From: Harmothoe impar
Lineage: Eukaryota > Annelida > Polychaeta > Phyllodocida > Polynoidae
DNA: 64,000 bases
Reading direction: 5' to 3'
Assembly (NCBI GenBank): GCA_947462335.1
Contig: OX381715.1
Span: 41,392,650 to 41,456,649, forward strand
The position numbers were made by a program, and so were the translations under genes. The notes under the pieces were generated by a model. It searched no databases. It saw only the letters and a list, made by a program, of their open reading frames with translations, and was not told where the DNA came from. Positions 1 through 9,079 of this stretch are shown here, one piece after another (the stretch's first letter is position 1; each line of letters opens with the position of its first letter).

Positions 1-215
1 ACTGTTTGAATCGCCGCCCGGAGTGCCCTTTAATAGTGACGTGACAACACTTGGAGTGGTTGCTAAGAGACGTGACGTCAGCGCCGCCGGCGCGCTACCT
101 CTCGGGGAGAGCAGGAACCAGCAAGCGCGACTGGGGCGCCACCTTCTCGGCCTGGGCAGGAACCTACCGCCGCGGCCTGCCACGCCCACTTCTCTGGAAT
201 TATACTAGCATAGGT
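1..215. promoter_or_regulatory. GC-rich edge segment with CRE-like sites, possible promoter
   Basis: This segment is much richer in GC and CpG than what follows. It carries a palindromic cAMP-response element, TGACGTCA, near 73-80, a second GTGACGTGACA block near 38-48, and GTTGCTAAGAGAC near 59-71, which resembles half of an RFX X-box. These are sequence matches only. No transcript or TATA box is evident, and the window edge prevents seeing a gene to the left. It could be the promoter of an off-window gene or part of a repeat. Confidence 0.25.
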
Positions 216-272
216 TTATACGGTGTATATACAGAAAAACACTGGTACAAGTGGTACAACATACATACATAC

Positions 273-530
273 CCTAAGGCTGTGTGGGACAGCATGTTTG
301 CCACGCAGTATCATCTTTGAGCAGGTCGCCACGTAACTTTTGACCAGTATCCTGCACACCTCTTTACTCAGCCTGTACCGGGCGATAAACTTCTTGTCAG
401 AATACCTGGTGAAGGGGTCAACTCGCTGGAAGTACTTTTTTGAGAAAAGTTTAACTTTTATTTGCCAAGTTTTCTGTCCATCGTTGAGATTAAAATTATG
501 TGGATCGTCATTCAGTACAATTGATAACTG
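273..530 (-). pseudogene. Harbinger/HARBI1-like transposase N-terminal fragment (possible exon)
   Basis: A minus-strand open frame contains FIARYRLSKEVCRILV followed by GKHAVPHSLR. This resembles the N-terminal region of PIF/Harbinger transposases and HARBI1 proteins, which read roughly 'FxxRYRLSKxxVxxLL ... R.HAVPxxLQ.L.ALRFYATG'. Just after HAVPHSLR the frame meets GGGTATGT, a good 5' splice donor (GT at 272-271), and the downstream residues no longer look transposase-like. A candidate 3' acceptor (CTTCCAG) lies near 426. The frame runs on to about 773, but its upstream residues show no recognisable motif. Neither the catalytic DDE domain nor the DNA-binding partner is present here. It may be one exon of a domesticated gene continuing off the window, or a dead transposon. 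The start is unknown. Confidence 0.4.
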
Positions 531-907
531 AGTAGCACAGGCTGCTTGAAGCCTAATCAAAATACAATTTATAACCATATATGAACGAGATTCTTCATGT
601 AATATAAAGTACCGGTACGACGATTTGTGTAATAAGTTTACATGGCAAAGAAAAGACGATGAACCCGTCAGTAGAACTGTTGTGTGGGTACAACGTGAGA
701 AAAGGTTTCTTGTAAATACAGTCTTGTAAAAATAACAGTTACATTCAGCAAGATTGGCGAGTTGATTTTTCATGTAAATATTTAAAGTCTTGAGACATAA
801 TGATTAAAGGACCTAAAGTCCAAAAGGAAAAAAAAAGAAAAAAAAAGAAAGATAAGTTTAAATCACCCGATCTACCGTATCAAATTTGTAAAGTCAAGAT
901 ACACTCA

Positions 908-3781
908 TTATTTCGGGATGGTATCACACATACATTGCTTAGCCAGACTCTTAAACTCAGTAAATTCTGTAATATCTCTAGCATCAGGATCGAGTGCGTT
1001 CCACAATTGTGCACATGTTACCTGGGGTGAGTTCTCAAAGGCTGTAGAGTGAATTATTGGGTAATAAAGGACTGGACTAGAATTAAATCTTGTCTGCCTT
1101 ACAATAGTTTTACAATGCTTTGGCAGTTGTGCTAGTTTAAAGGATAGCAGTTTAGCATGATACACACGTCTTTCATTGAGCAAAGGAAGCCTAGCGAGCT
1201 TATGAACATCATCTGTGGGAAATAATAAATGTAAATCGAAACATATCTTAAGGCACTTGTTCTGACAACGCTGCAGTTCTCGTAATATATCTTCATTAGT
1301 ATTCATATACAATATGTCAGCATAATCTATTACAGGCAAGAGATGAGTAATATAAACCTGTCGTAGCACCTCATTTGGCATACAGTTTTTGACTTTGTTA
1401 AGTAAAAGTTTCTTGAAATTAATGTTCTTTATAAGACCTCTAACATGAAGAGCAAAACTAAGCTCCTCGTCAACAGTGACACCAAGGTACTTGTACGATT
1501 TGACATTCAGGAGAAGTTTATTGTTTAAATAAATTTCAGGTTTGGGGAGTCTTTTGAGTTTTATTTTTGAAGCAAAAGTCATGATTTTAGTTTTAGATTC
1601 ATTTATAGTTAATTTATTAATTGAAGTCCATTCATAAAAAGAGGCTAAAGCTAGGGTCAAATCTCTTGAGAGTGCCTGAAAATTATTACCGGTAACATAA
1701 AGTACAGAGTCATCTGCGTACAGCATAGTTTTGTGCCTATTATCTAAGGAAATACAATCATTTATATATAATAAAAAGAACAAAGGGCCTAATATTGATC
1801 CCTGTGGAACGCCACAGGTAAGGGGAATTGTGCTAGATTTAATATGATTTGCCACAGTGCATTGTTGACGAACAGATAAATAGTTTTCAATTAACGTTAA
1901 ACACCTATTTCGAATACCGTACATTTCTAGTTTTTTCAATAAAATTAAGTAATTTACACTGTCGAATGCCTTTTTAATGTTGATAAAGGCTGCCAAACAA
2001 ATGTTGCCAATGTTACGATTTAATAAAATGTCATCAACAAACTGGCCTATAGAATCAATGGTTGACTTTGATTTTTGATAGCCCCCTTGACGTTCGCTCA
2101 AAATATTATTATTTACAAGATGTTCTGAAAGTTTAGTGTGGATCAGACGTTCAAGAACTTTCCCAGGTACCGGGAGCAGACTTATAGGTCTGTAATTACC
2201 AACATCAGTTAGATCTCCTCCCTTGGGTAGGGGGGTGACCGTGGCAATCTTCCAAGACAAAGGTATTTCATTTTTTTCTAGAATGAGTCTAATTATTTTT
2301 ATAAATCTGGAGGGATTGTGTACTACAGCAGCTTTGAAAATATGGGTAGGTAGGTATTCTATAGCAGAAGATTTGGAAGTGTCTATATTGGATACACAGT
2401 CAATAATCTCTTCATCAGTAAAATTAAAGTCAGCCATGTCAACATTGCATCTCTCCCCCCTGAACTCCCATTCCAAGTTATGTTTTTCAGCTAGTTTTGG
2501 GCCTATACCCGCAAAAAATTCATTAATATATGTAGCCGTGTCAGCCAAGGGAACAGGTTCGCCAAGCTCATTTGTCAGATTAATAAATTTAGAACCAGAT
2601 TTTTTTGAAGAGGGTAAAATTTCTTTTAAAGTCGCCCAAAAGAGTTTAGAGTCTTTTCGGTTCTCTTCACATAAATTCTTATAATACTTGGCTCTTGCTA
2701 CCTTAACTTCACTATTAACATCATTTCTCAGATCACGAGCTATTCTCCAAGAGACTATGCAAGTAGCTTGTCTAGCCTCTCTGAGACGTGAATTTTTATC
2801 ATTAATACGCTCAGCAAGATATTGAGTAATCCAAGGATCTGGTTTATCAACAACTTTAAACTTACGTATAGGGCACACTACGTCCAACATCCTTTTTAAC
2901 ATGTTTTCATATGTGGTCCAACACTCGTTTGGATCTTGACAAGCATTAAAATAGTCCCAATTGCAGTCTTCAACGCTTTGAATATAATCATTCATCACAA
3001 AATTCTTGTAGGATCTACCCAGAAATTTACGATAGCACAATTTGACATGAGTTTTTTCCTTCATAAAATATACCGGTAAATGATCAGATAAGTGTACATT
3101 TAGAGGGCCACAAGCTGAGACAGTATTACAATTTGTGAATATTAGGTCAATACATTTATTTGTACCAGATGTGGTGGTGATGGATTTAACCAGTTGACGT
3201 AAATGAAAATCAGACATTAGTTCATAAAGCGTATTTTTACCACGTGAGTCTTCAAGTGCATGAATGTTGAAATCACCTATCAAAAATACATCATAGGATT
3301 GAAGGTTGTCAATCTGTAGGAGAATAGCTTTAAAAGTATCACAGAACCTGGTTAAAGAGCCACTGGGTGGTCGATATACATTACAAATAAGAGACTTTTT
3401 GAAGGTACCCTTTATGGACAACAACCACTGCAGTTCAATGTCATCATTCATTCGATTGAGATGTTTAAATTTCTCTACAGAACATGAAACATATTCGTCG
3501 GCATGTGCACACAGACCTCCCCCCCTGTAAATACTAATTCGGTCGTGCCTAAATAAATTATATCTAGGGAACATATACAATTGACTGTCATCTTCATCAT
3601 TTAACCAAGTCTCGGAAAAAAGAATAATATCTATATTTAGGTTACTTAATTCAATTTTTAAATTAGTGAATTTATTACGTATAGACCTAGCATTTAAGTG
3701 AATGGTGGAAAACCCTTTGTTAAAGTTGGGCGTATCACCCATGACTATGTAGGTAACAGTTTGACGTGAGTACAGAGACAT
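908..3781 (-). CDS. LINE ORF2: APE-type endonuclease and reverse transcriptase, motif A mutated
   Basis: This 957-residue frame starts at ATG 3781. Residues 25-240 form an apurinic-type endonuclease: HLNARS (N30), SETWL (E57), GDFN (D170, N172), IDLIFTN and SDHLPV (D233, H234). Residues about 460-760 form the reverse transcriptase: NYRPISLLPVPGKVLER, AFINIKKAFDSV (motif A), GVPQGSILGPLFFLLYIND and LYADDSVLY (D690, D691). A basic, less conserved C-terminal region follows, and there is no RNase H. In this family the enzyme nicks target DNA and primes cDNA synthesis from the nick. Residue 601, where motif A normally has the metal-binding Asp, is Asn (AAC, plus-strand GTT at 1979-1981). The frame is otherwise intact, so the copy is predicted to be catalytically dead or nearly so. 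Length and domain order fit CR1/L2/Jockey-type ORF2. Confidence 0.88.
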   Translation of the reverse strand: MSLYSRQTVTYIVMGDTPNFNKGFSTIHLNARSIRNKFTNLKIELSNLNIDIILFSETWLNDEDDSQLYMFPRYNLFRHDRISIYRGGGLCAHADEYVSCSVEKFKHLNRMNDDIELQWLLSIKGTFKKSLICNVYRPPSGSLTRFCDTFKAILLQIDNLQSYDVFLIGDFNIHALEDSRGKNTLYELMSDFHLRQLVKSITTTSGTNKCIDLIFTNCNTVSACGPLNVHLSDHLPVYFMKEKTHVKLCYRKFLGRSYKNFVMNDYIQSVEDCNWDYFNACQDPNECWTTYENMLKRMLDVVCPIRKFKVVDKPDPWITQYLAERINDKNSRLREARQATCIVSWRIARDLRNDVNSEVKVARAKYYKNLCEENRKDSKLFWATLKEILPSSKKSGSKFINLTNELGEPVPLADTATYINEFFAGIGPKLAEKHNLEWEFRGERCNVDMADFNFTDEEIIDCVSNIDTSKSSAIEYLPTHIFKAAVVHNPSRFIKIIRLILEKNEIPLSWKIATVTPLPKGGDLTDVGNYRPISLLPVPGKVLERLIHTKLSEHLVNNNILSERQGGYQKSKSTIDSIGQFVDDILLNRNIGNICLAAFINIKKAFDSVNYLILLKKLEMYGIRNRCLTLIENYLSVRQQCTVANHIKSSTIPLTCGVPQGSILGPLFFLLYINDCISLDNRHKTMLYADDSVLYVTGNNFQALSRDLTLALASFYEWTSINKLTINESKTKIMTFASKIKLKRLPKPEIYLNNKLLLNVKSYKYLGVTVDEELSFALHVRGLIKNINFKKLLLNKVKNCMPNEVLRQVYITHLLPVIDYADILYMNTNEDILRELQRCQNKCLKICFDLHLLFPTDDVHKLARLPLLNERRVYHAKLLSFKLAQLPKHCKTIVRQTRFNSSPVLYYPIIHSTAFENSPQVTCAQLWNALDPDARDITEFTEFKSLAKQCMCDTIPK

Positions 3782-4113
3782 CTAGCAGGACAATGAAAAT
3801 GCGACACTTACACCCAAACAACGATTTTACGGTAGTTTGACCAATGAGTACAAAGACATAATAAAACCCATACCCCCCCACCCTGAGACATAGGCCTCGG
3901 CTCTTGTGGCCACCCATGCTCCTTAATAATTAGCAGGTTAGGAACAACTAGAAAAAATTTCCCTTTATGAAACATGTATAATAACCAATTATAAAAAATT
4001 AAAGTTATCCTTGTAATGTATACACATAAATTTTTAATTCTTGAAAATGATAACTAAATCAAATGTGAGAAGTCATTAGAAATATGAATTCAAGTTCGTG
4101 AGGTTTAGGTTTG
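3782..4113 (-). other. Spacer between LINE ORF1 and ORF2
   Basis: This 332-base stretch separates the ORF1 stop from the ORF2 start. Its part nearer ORF1 (about 3950-4090) is AT-rich. No coding potential is convincing and no stop/start overlap links the two ORFs, so ORF2 translation would need internal initiation or reinitiation. Confidence 0.5.
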
Positions 4114-5496
4114 TTAACCCTGGGCTGGTTCTGCGGCAGGTGGAGGCTGCTGTTCTTTTAGAGCTTGTCTGACCCTCTCCAGGATCCGTCCATGTAGATT
4201 TGCACCTTTTATCTTGTCGTGTTTGCAGAAACGCGCTTGCCCTAAATGCATACATACACCCCAGACAGGGTGATATGATGCCTCGTATAGGTGTTGGTCA
4301 CCAGTGTCCAAGAGGTGAGTCTTCATGTTGGGTTCGTTGAACTTTATCATGTTGTACTGTAGTAGATAGCCTTCAGCATCTTTGGACCATTCTTGATTTT
4401 CCTTTATGCGTTTGCCTGCCTCCATGATAGCGTAGGGGTCGACTAAGTCCATAATGTCATCTTGTTGACGTCTGGAGCCACAGATCTTCGCTTTTTTGTG
4501 TTGAAAAGCCTGTTCTACTGAGGAGTAGCATGTATTGTCGACCTGGATTTAACATGGATACAGGTTAGAGTAGCGATTGTGGGTTGAACGAAACATGATG
4601 CCGTCAGGTGTTTTTGTTGTGGTAGCGAGTTCAAGGTTGACATCCGGGAAAGGAAGACGATTTAGATAGGCGTGGCTGAAGGATCTCTTACCAACAATGA
4701 GGGCGCGCTGCCTAAGCCTCACGTCCATATTCTTCGTTTTACATAAGAAAAACATAGAGCGAATGTCAAGAAATTCTCGTCGTTCTCGGGCATCTAGTTC
4801 ATCACCAATTGAGACTCCATGCCAAAAGTCTTTATGTTTGAGCAGCTTAAGAGATTTCATCATAACTGCCTTGTATTCAGTACCGTAGAACTCCATTCTG
4901 ACAGCGCGGTGGCGTGTCTTCTTGTTGTTGTCGTCTTCGTCGCCTTGGTTACCATCGCCATCTTGGTTTTGAGGCTTCGCGGAGCGGCCCACTCGTACGA
5001 TTGATTGTATAATTTCGACACCAAATTTCACTTTAATGTCGGCAAATAGCTTACCAGCTAAAGCAATCAGGTCTTCATCGTCCTCCTCCTTAAGGCCTTC
5101 TAAAATGGTGACTCGCTTACGCTCATCCCTGTCAGATTTTTCGAACCGACCACGATGCTCTGTCAACATGCGGGTTTGTGTGACAGCAACGATTCCTTGT
5201 TGACGTATGCTCTCCTCGGTGGTGGTTAGGGTGGTGGTAATGCCAGAAAGTTCATCAGCATGTCCATTTACCATGGCTTGGATATTCCCAACGGTGGTTG
5301 CAGTTTCTTGAGCTGTCGAAGTTATGGTAACGAGCGTGTTGTTTATGTCTGACAGCGTCTGCAGCATACCGGCTGTCACAGTCTCCTGCGCCGTGACCCT
5401 GTGCCCGAGGCTATTCACCGCCAGTATGACTTCCTCCGGCGAAGCATCCTGGTGTTGGATATCTCCTTCCTTGGCGAATTTACGTAGTCGCGACAT
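4114..5496 (-). pseudogene. LINE ORF1: coiled coil, RRM-like region and C-terminal NADAR domain, broken by one TAA
   Basis: The chosen start is ATG at 5496 (MSRLRKF...), preceded by CACC; longer upstream readings need a TTG start. Residues about 25-125 are rich in S/T/Q with heptad-like spacing (possible coiled coil). Residues about 126-225 (VTILEGLKEEDDEDL ... IVRVGRS ... RMEFYG) resemble the RRM-like part of L1-type ORF1 RNA-binding proteins. From about residue 298 a NADAR-type domain begins (FRSTHNRYSNLYPC). A TAA at 4551-4549 interrupts it after residue 315. The same frame then stays open for 144 codons, with CYSSVEQAFQHKKA, HLLDTGDQHLYEAS, PVWGV and GANLHGRILERVRQAL, the expected remaining NADAR motifs in order. 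NADAR proteins are predicted or shown to act on ADP-ribose-type N-glycosidic bonds; a role in a retroelement is unknown to me. The ATG at 4452 is internal, not a separate gene. Confidence 0.72.
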
Positions 5497-5734
5497 GGTG
5501 GTTAGCGTGTAATGGCTTCTTGGAGTATTTAGACGGGGTTTTACCAACAATTAAAATGTCGGCATGTAGTTTGACAGTGTGTATTTCTAAAATTTCAGGG
5601 AGCCTCTCTCAACGCGTCTTCACCCGCTGGTCGCCATCTTGCTCCCTTTTCTCTTTCTGTGTCCACCCCCACACCATCTTGAATTTGGTGGCAAAGCACA
5701 GAGAGGGCCAAGGTCAAGGTCATTCTACATACCT

Positions 5735-6060
5735 ACAAGGTTCATGCGGGTACTATATTACCTATGTGGGAGTTCAAGTACCCGCATGCAGCATACGGGC
5801 CCTTTTTTTGAATTTCTGCTGCTCCAATAGCTCAGGAATTGTGGAGACTTATACGGACACGATGTGGAAAACAATTCCCGTATCCGATGAGGAAAAACAC
5901 CTTTTTCCCGTATGCGCATACGGGATTCCATATAGGATACGGGATTGTGCTTTTTGGTAAAAAATGTCCGTATCTGATGAGGAAAAACACTTTTTGCCCG
6001 TATGGGTTGCCGGGACCCCCGTATGACACATACAGACCCCAAAACCAATGGGGAAAAACG
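5735..6060. repeat. CCCGTATG-rich palindromic repeat cluster
   Basis: The motif CCCGTATG or its complement CATACGGG recurs many times, including the perfect palindrome CCCGTATGCGCATACGGG near 5908. Two direct copies of GATGAGGAAAAACAC lie near 5886 and 5975. The arrangement lets several hairpins form. It may be a small inverted-repeat element; no clear ends were found. No gene is supported here. Confidence 0.5.
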
Positions 6061-7133
6061 GCCTCCAGTATAAAATGTCAATCCTATGTTACTCAATGAA
6101 AATCCTCAAATTCCATGTATCGAATTTTCTCAGTATAAAGGAAATATTTATAGATTTTCTATATTGGACAGGTTTAATTGGTGAATCTAACCTAGCTGAT
6201 GCCTTGGAGAATTTCCCTGCCCTTGGCTTATACACTTATACAGCAAGTCACTTGTACCATTTCTAATACATAATCATCGGAGACATAGATAAAGGTCAAA
6301 GATAAGCTACTCTGCCATGGATTTTATAAGTCAATCAGACTCAAAGACCCATTGCCCCCTGCCCGGATCACACCACACGGCATGTAGAACGAGGCAACTC
6401 GGAGAATGGGATTCAGTTTTTTCGGAGAACAGTCCTTCCATACAAAACAATGCTGTTCCTCCACATGAAATGAATACATTTTCTGGGCATACATCTTGGC
6501 TGGACGCCCTGTCACCTGTACTTGGTCACCATGCAGGAAGCCTTCCGGCAGTCTCCTCATGCACGGTCCACTTGCTATGGTACAAAATAGCGGTACCGCA
6601 CATCCCTATGTACCTTTCTACTTCCTGATACTACGACTGAAAATTAACTCAGGAAACGTTCACAAATGATGTCACACTACTGGGGGATGGATGGGTTTAG
6701 TGACGGGGGTAGGGTGTGTTGTTATCTCTATATCATCACCTTATTAGAATTAAGATATTAGCAAAGTGACTGAGGGAGTGGTCATTATTTAACAATATTC
6801 AGGGGTTAAACAAAATTTGATCACTCTGGAGCAGAGGTAGTGGAGAGAAAAACGTATTCACACAGAATTTACCAGCCCCTTTGTTGTTGAATAGTGACCG
6901 CTTCCTAATTATGTTAAGGGAAGTCTTCGGATATTGGGGTCTTGAAGTTTTGCAATGTCTTTCTCTGGGCGGCTAAGGGGCGTGGGTGACAGGAGAAAGG
7001 TGACAGGGGAGGGGGGTTCTACTAGCACCCAAAATAGGGGACGTCATTTGTGAATGTTCCCTTACCATAACCCTTACCCTTACACACCGATATAGTTCCT
7101 GACACATTGTTATGCTCTATATACACTACTTCC
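6061..7133. other. No gene seen; one partial interspersed repeat
   Basis: Only short unconvincing frames occur. At about 6185-6275 there is a partial copy of an interspersed family (CCCTGCCCTTGGCTTAT, then CACTTGTACCAT) also found at 15.2, 23.3 and 55.7 kb. Confidence 0.5.
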
Positions 7134-7345
7134 TTAACCCTTTCAGGGCCCCATAGTGTTTTATTGTGCCCTGTCAGCATGGTAGATTAATGCAGCCCGC
7201 TTGAGTAGCGCTGTATACAATCATCTTGCCAGCCCTATGTATATAGGGTTGATATGCGCCTGAAGGGTCGTCAAGACGCCTGATTGCAGTCTTGGCAAGG
7301 AGACTTACCAGGGCTGCACTCATGTATAGGACCAATTACTTAGCT
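7134..7345. repeat. Degraded TTAA-CCCTTT family copy
   Basis: It opens with TTAACCCTTTCAGGGCC and retains TTAATGCAGCCC and CAGGGCTGCACTCATG. The right end is not recognisable. Confidence 0.45.
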
Positions 7346-7353
7346 CATAACAG

Positions 7354-7494
7354 CCCAGCTAACAAAAAACACGTTATTTTGCATCAAAATAACGTTTTAA
7401 AACATTATATAGCGTTATGCCAATATTAGGAGCCTTAGAGAAAAAATGTTATATAACGTTAGAAAATGTTGTATAACGTTTTTTGTTTACTGGG
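7354..7494. mobile_element. 141-bp MITE with CCCAG...CTGGG ends
   Basis: The left end reads CCCAGCTAACAAAAAACACG and the right end CGTTTTTTGTTTACTGGG, which are imperfect inverted repeats of about 18-20 bases. The interior is full of AACGTT and its near variants. No clean target-site duplication is visible. It is non-coding and would need a transposase in trans. Confidence 0.65.
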
Positions 7495-7659
7495 AGCCCG
7501 GTGCAGAACTTAAAGGCTTCAAAACCGAAGTCTGGCCGCCCCTCCAGCAAGAGTCGGATTGGAGAGAGAACCAGAACTCGTGGCCTTATATAGGAGAGGT
7601 GGCGTCTAAACATTGTTGGCAGCATTGTGGTTAAATGCCCAATTCATATTTTCTAGATG

Positions 7660-7805
7660 TGGCAATAAACGCACAGTCATGCATCATGATGATTGTAGAC
7701 CCGTCATGCCGACCTGAAGTGTCGGCATGATGCATCAACTCAGCTCGGGAGAGTTACTACCTGCCGCTGGGTTTAATGCATCATGTCCACAGATAAGCAT
7801 GACGC
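7660..7805. repeat. Fragment resembling the TTAA-CCCTTT family interior
   Basis: It contains GCATCATGATGATTG, CATGCCGACC and CGGCATGATGCAT plus a GAGTTACT core, as in the middle of the TTAA family, but neither end is present. Confidence 0.35.
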
Positions 7806-8597
7806 CTTGGGAACGTCCTTAATCAGAGGGCTAAACTCTTTCGAGGACTGGTAAAGCTATTTTTAGCACTGCACGCTTCATGCTATACTGAATATGGGAC
7901 CTATTGGCGAGGCCCCCAATTGTGAGGTCATTATGGTCCACATTGATAATATCAATTAAAGTTTAGACAAGACCTAACTTAAGTAGCATTTACAGGCACT
8001 ATCAATGGACTCTGCATCCTCGTGGTTACCATATTTACCATCAGTTCTACCACTTACAGTAGACACCCTTGAAGATAGCACCAGCCCGACCCCACTTTTT
8101 ATTGGCCTGCTAATTTCTCAAAGACATTGGGTGTATAGTCTAGCTGTGAGCTCCTTGGGGAAGCCCTTTGTCGGCCTTGCCAGCAGGTCCCAGATTCAGT
8201 ATAGAGCTATATTACTGAGAAGTCACGCACCTAGTCCTTCTTTGTATGTACAATGTAGCTTATAGAGGTCATCCCAACTAGAGATAGGGGGGGGGGGAGC
8301 TTAGGACAACCAACATAAAAGATGCTATTCAATTTTAATTAGTTTTTCAGTCCTAGGTACTTTCTTGATACAAAATCATTTTCAGGAGGAATGTAGAAAT
8401 ATACCACACAAAATTGAGCCATTTTGAAAGTTTTGAAAAATCCAAGATGGCTGCCAAGGGCCAAAAAACACATTTTTCAACTTTTTAAACACAGAAAATC
8501 ATAATTGATCTAAAATCCTTCTCTAGGCTTCAACAGCTCCATCCTAAGCCCGTACTGAACCTGAACAAACAGTAGAAATAGATACACAATGATTAGT
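7806..8597. other. No gene seen
   Basis: No convincing coding frame or repeat boundary was seen. A poly-G run sits near 8288. The segment near 8440 (CCAAGATGGCTGCCAA) shares a short core with the tandem repeat at 28.1 kb. Confidence 0.4.
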
Positions 8598-8915
8598 CTA
8601 TGAACCATCCCAGAAAATGTTGAAGAATAACTTTGATGTGTTTAAGTCAATAAAATGGTCAGAAGAAGAATCGCGCGGCTCGTCAACCCGGCTCGACGTG
8701 ATTCCCACAAATTCACCATTTCCCGTACAATTTTCGCCATAATTCTCACATTCCAATACACCCTGACAAATAATGTTGCCAGGCTTACTGGCGACACTAT
8801 CCCTCTTACAGAAACCATCGTTCGGGCCTATCGCAGAATTCCCAACAATTTCAACACATTTTTCATCGTCAAGTACGCAAAATTCAGAATCGCGCTGCCG
8901 ACCTCGTAAAAACAT
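8598..8915 (-). pseudogene. Truncated second ORF of a DIRS/Ngaro-like element remnant
   Basis: This 105-codon frame begins at ATG 8915 in a strong initiation context (GCCACCATG), 164 bases downstream of the Gag stop on the same strand. Composition and position suggest the N-terminal part of an RT-RNase H ORF, which in these elements follows Gag. No RT motif is reached before the stop at 8598, and no RT, RNase H or recombinase is seen further downstream, so the element is truncated. I do not recognise the residues themselves; the call rests on neighbourhood, start context and coding-like composition. Confidence 0.4.
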
Positions 8916-9079
8916 GGTGGCCCCCCATCAAAATCAACAACAAAGTTTGTACACATAGCCACTGGCGTGAAAAACAAGCAATCTTCACGTAAACAAGGCT
9001 TAATCCCATCAACAACACACGTACACAGACTCAGTTCACAGCTTTTAATCCGGCTTAAGTCTCTGTTTGGCCCGGAGAG

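Larger units (their letters stand above)
800..5690 (-). mobile_element. Two-ORF non-LTR retrotransposon (CR1/L2/Jockey-like LINE) with NADAR-bearing ORF1
   Basis: In transcription order on the minus strand there is a roughly 190-base 5' leader (about 5690-5497), ORF1 (5496-4114, one in-frame stop), a 332-base spacer, ORF2 (3781-908) and about 100 bases of 3' UTR. The 3' side ends near a pyrimidine-rich run on the minus strand (A-rich on plus, 828-858) rather than a poly(A). I could not identify a target-site duplication, so both outer limits are approximate. EN plus RT without RNase H fits the CR1/L2/Jockey group. Disabling changes in both ORFs suggest an old or recently killed copy. Confidence 0.8.

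Noticed and set aside
2223..2684. 153-codon plus-strand frame
   Set aside because: Antisense shadow of LINE ORF2; no recognisable motif.
4114..4452. Separate small gene starting at ATG 4452
   Set aside because: It is in the same frame as ORF1, and the residues upstream back to the TAA continue the NADAR domain, so the ATG is internal.
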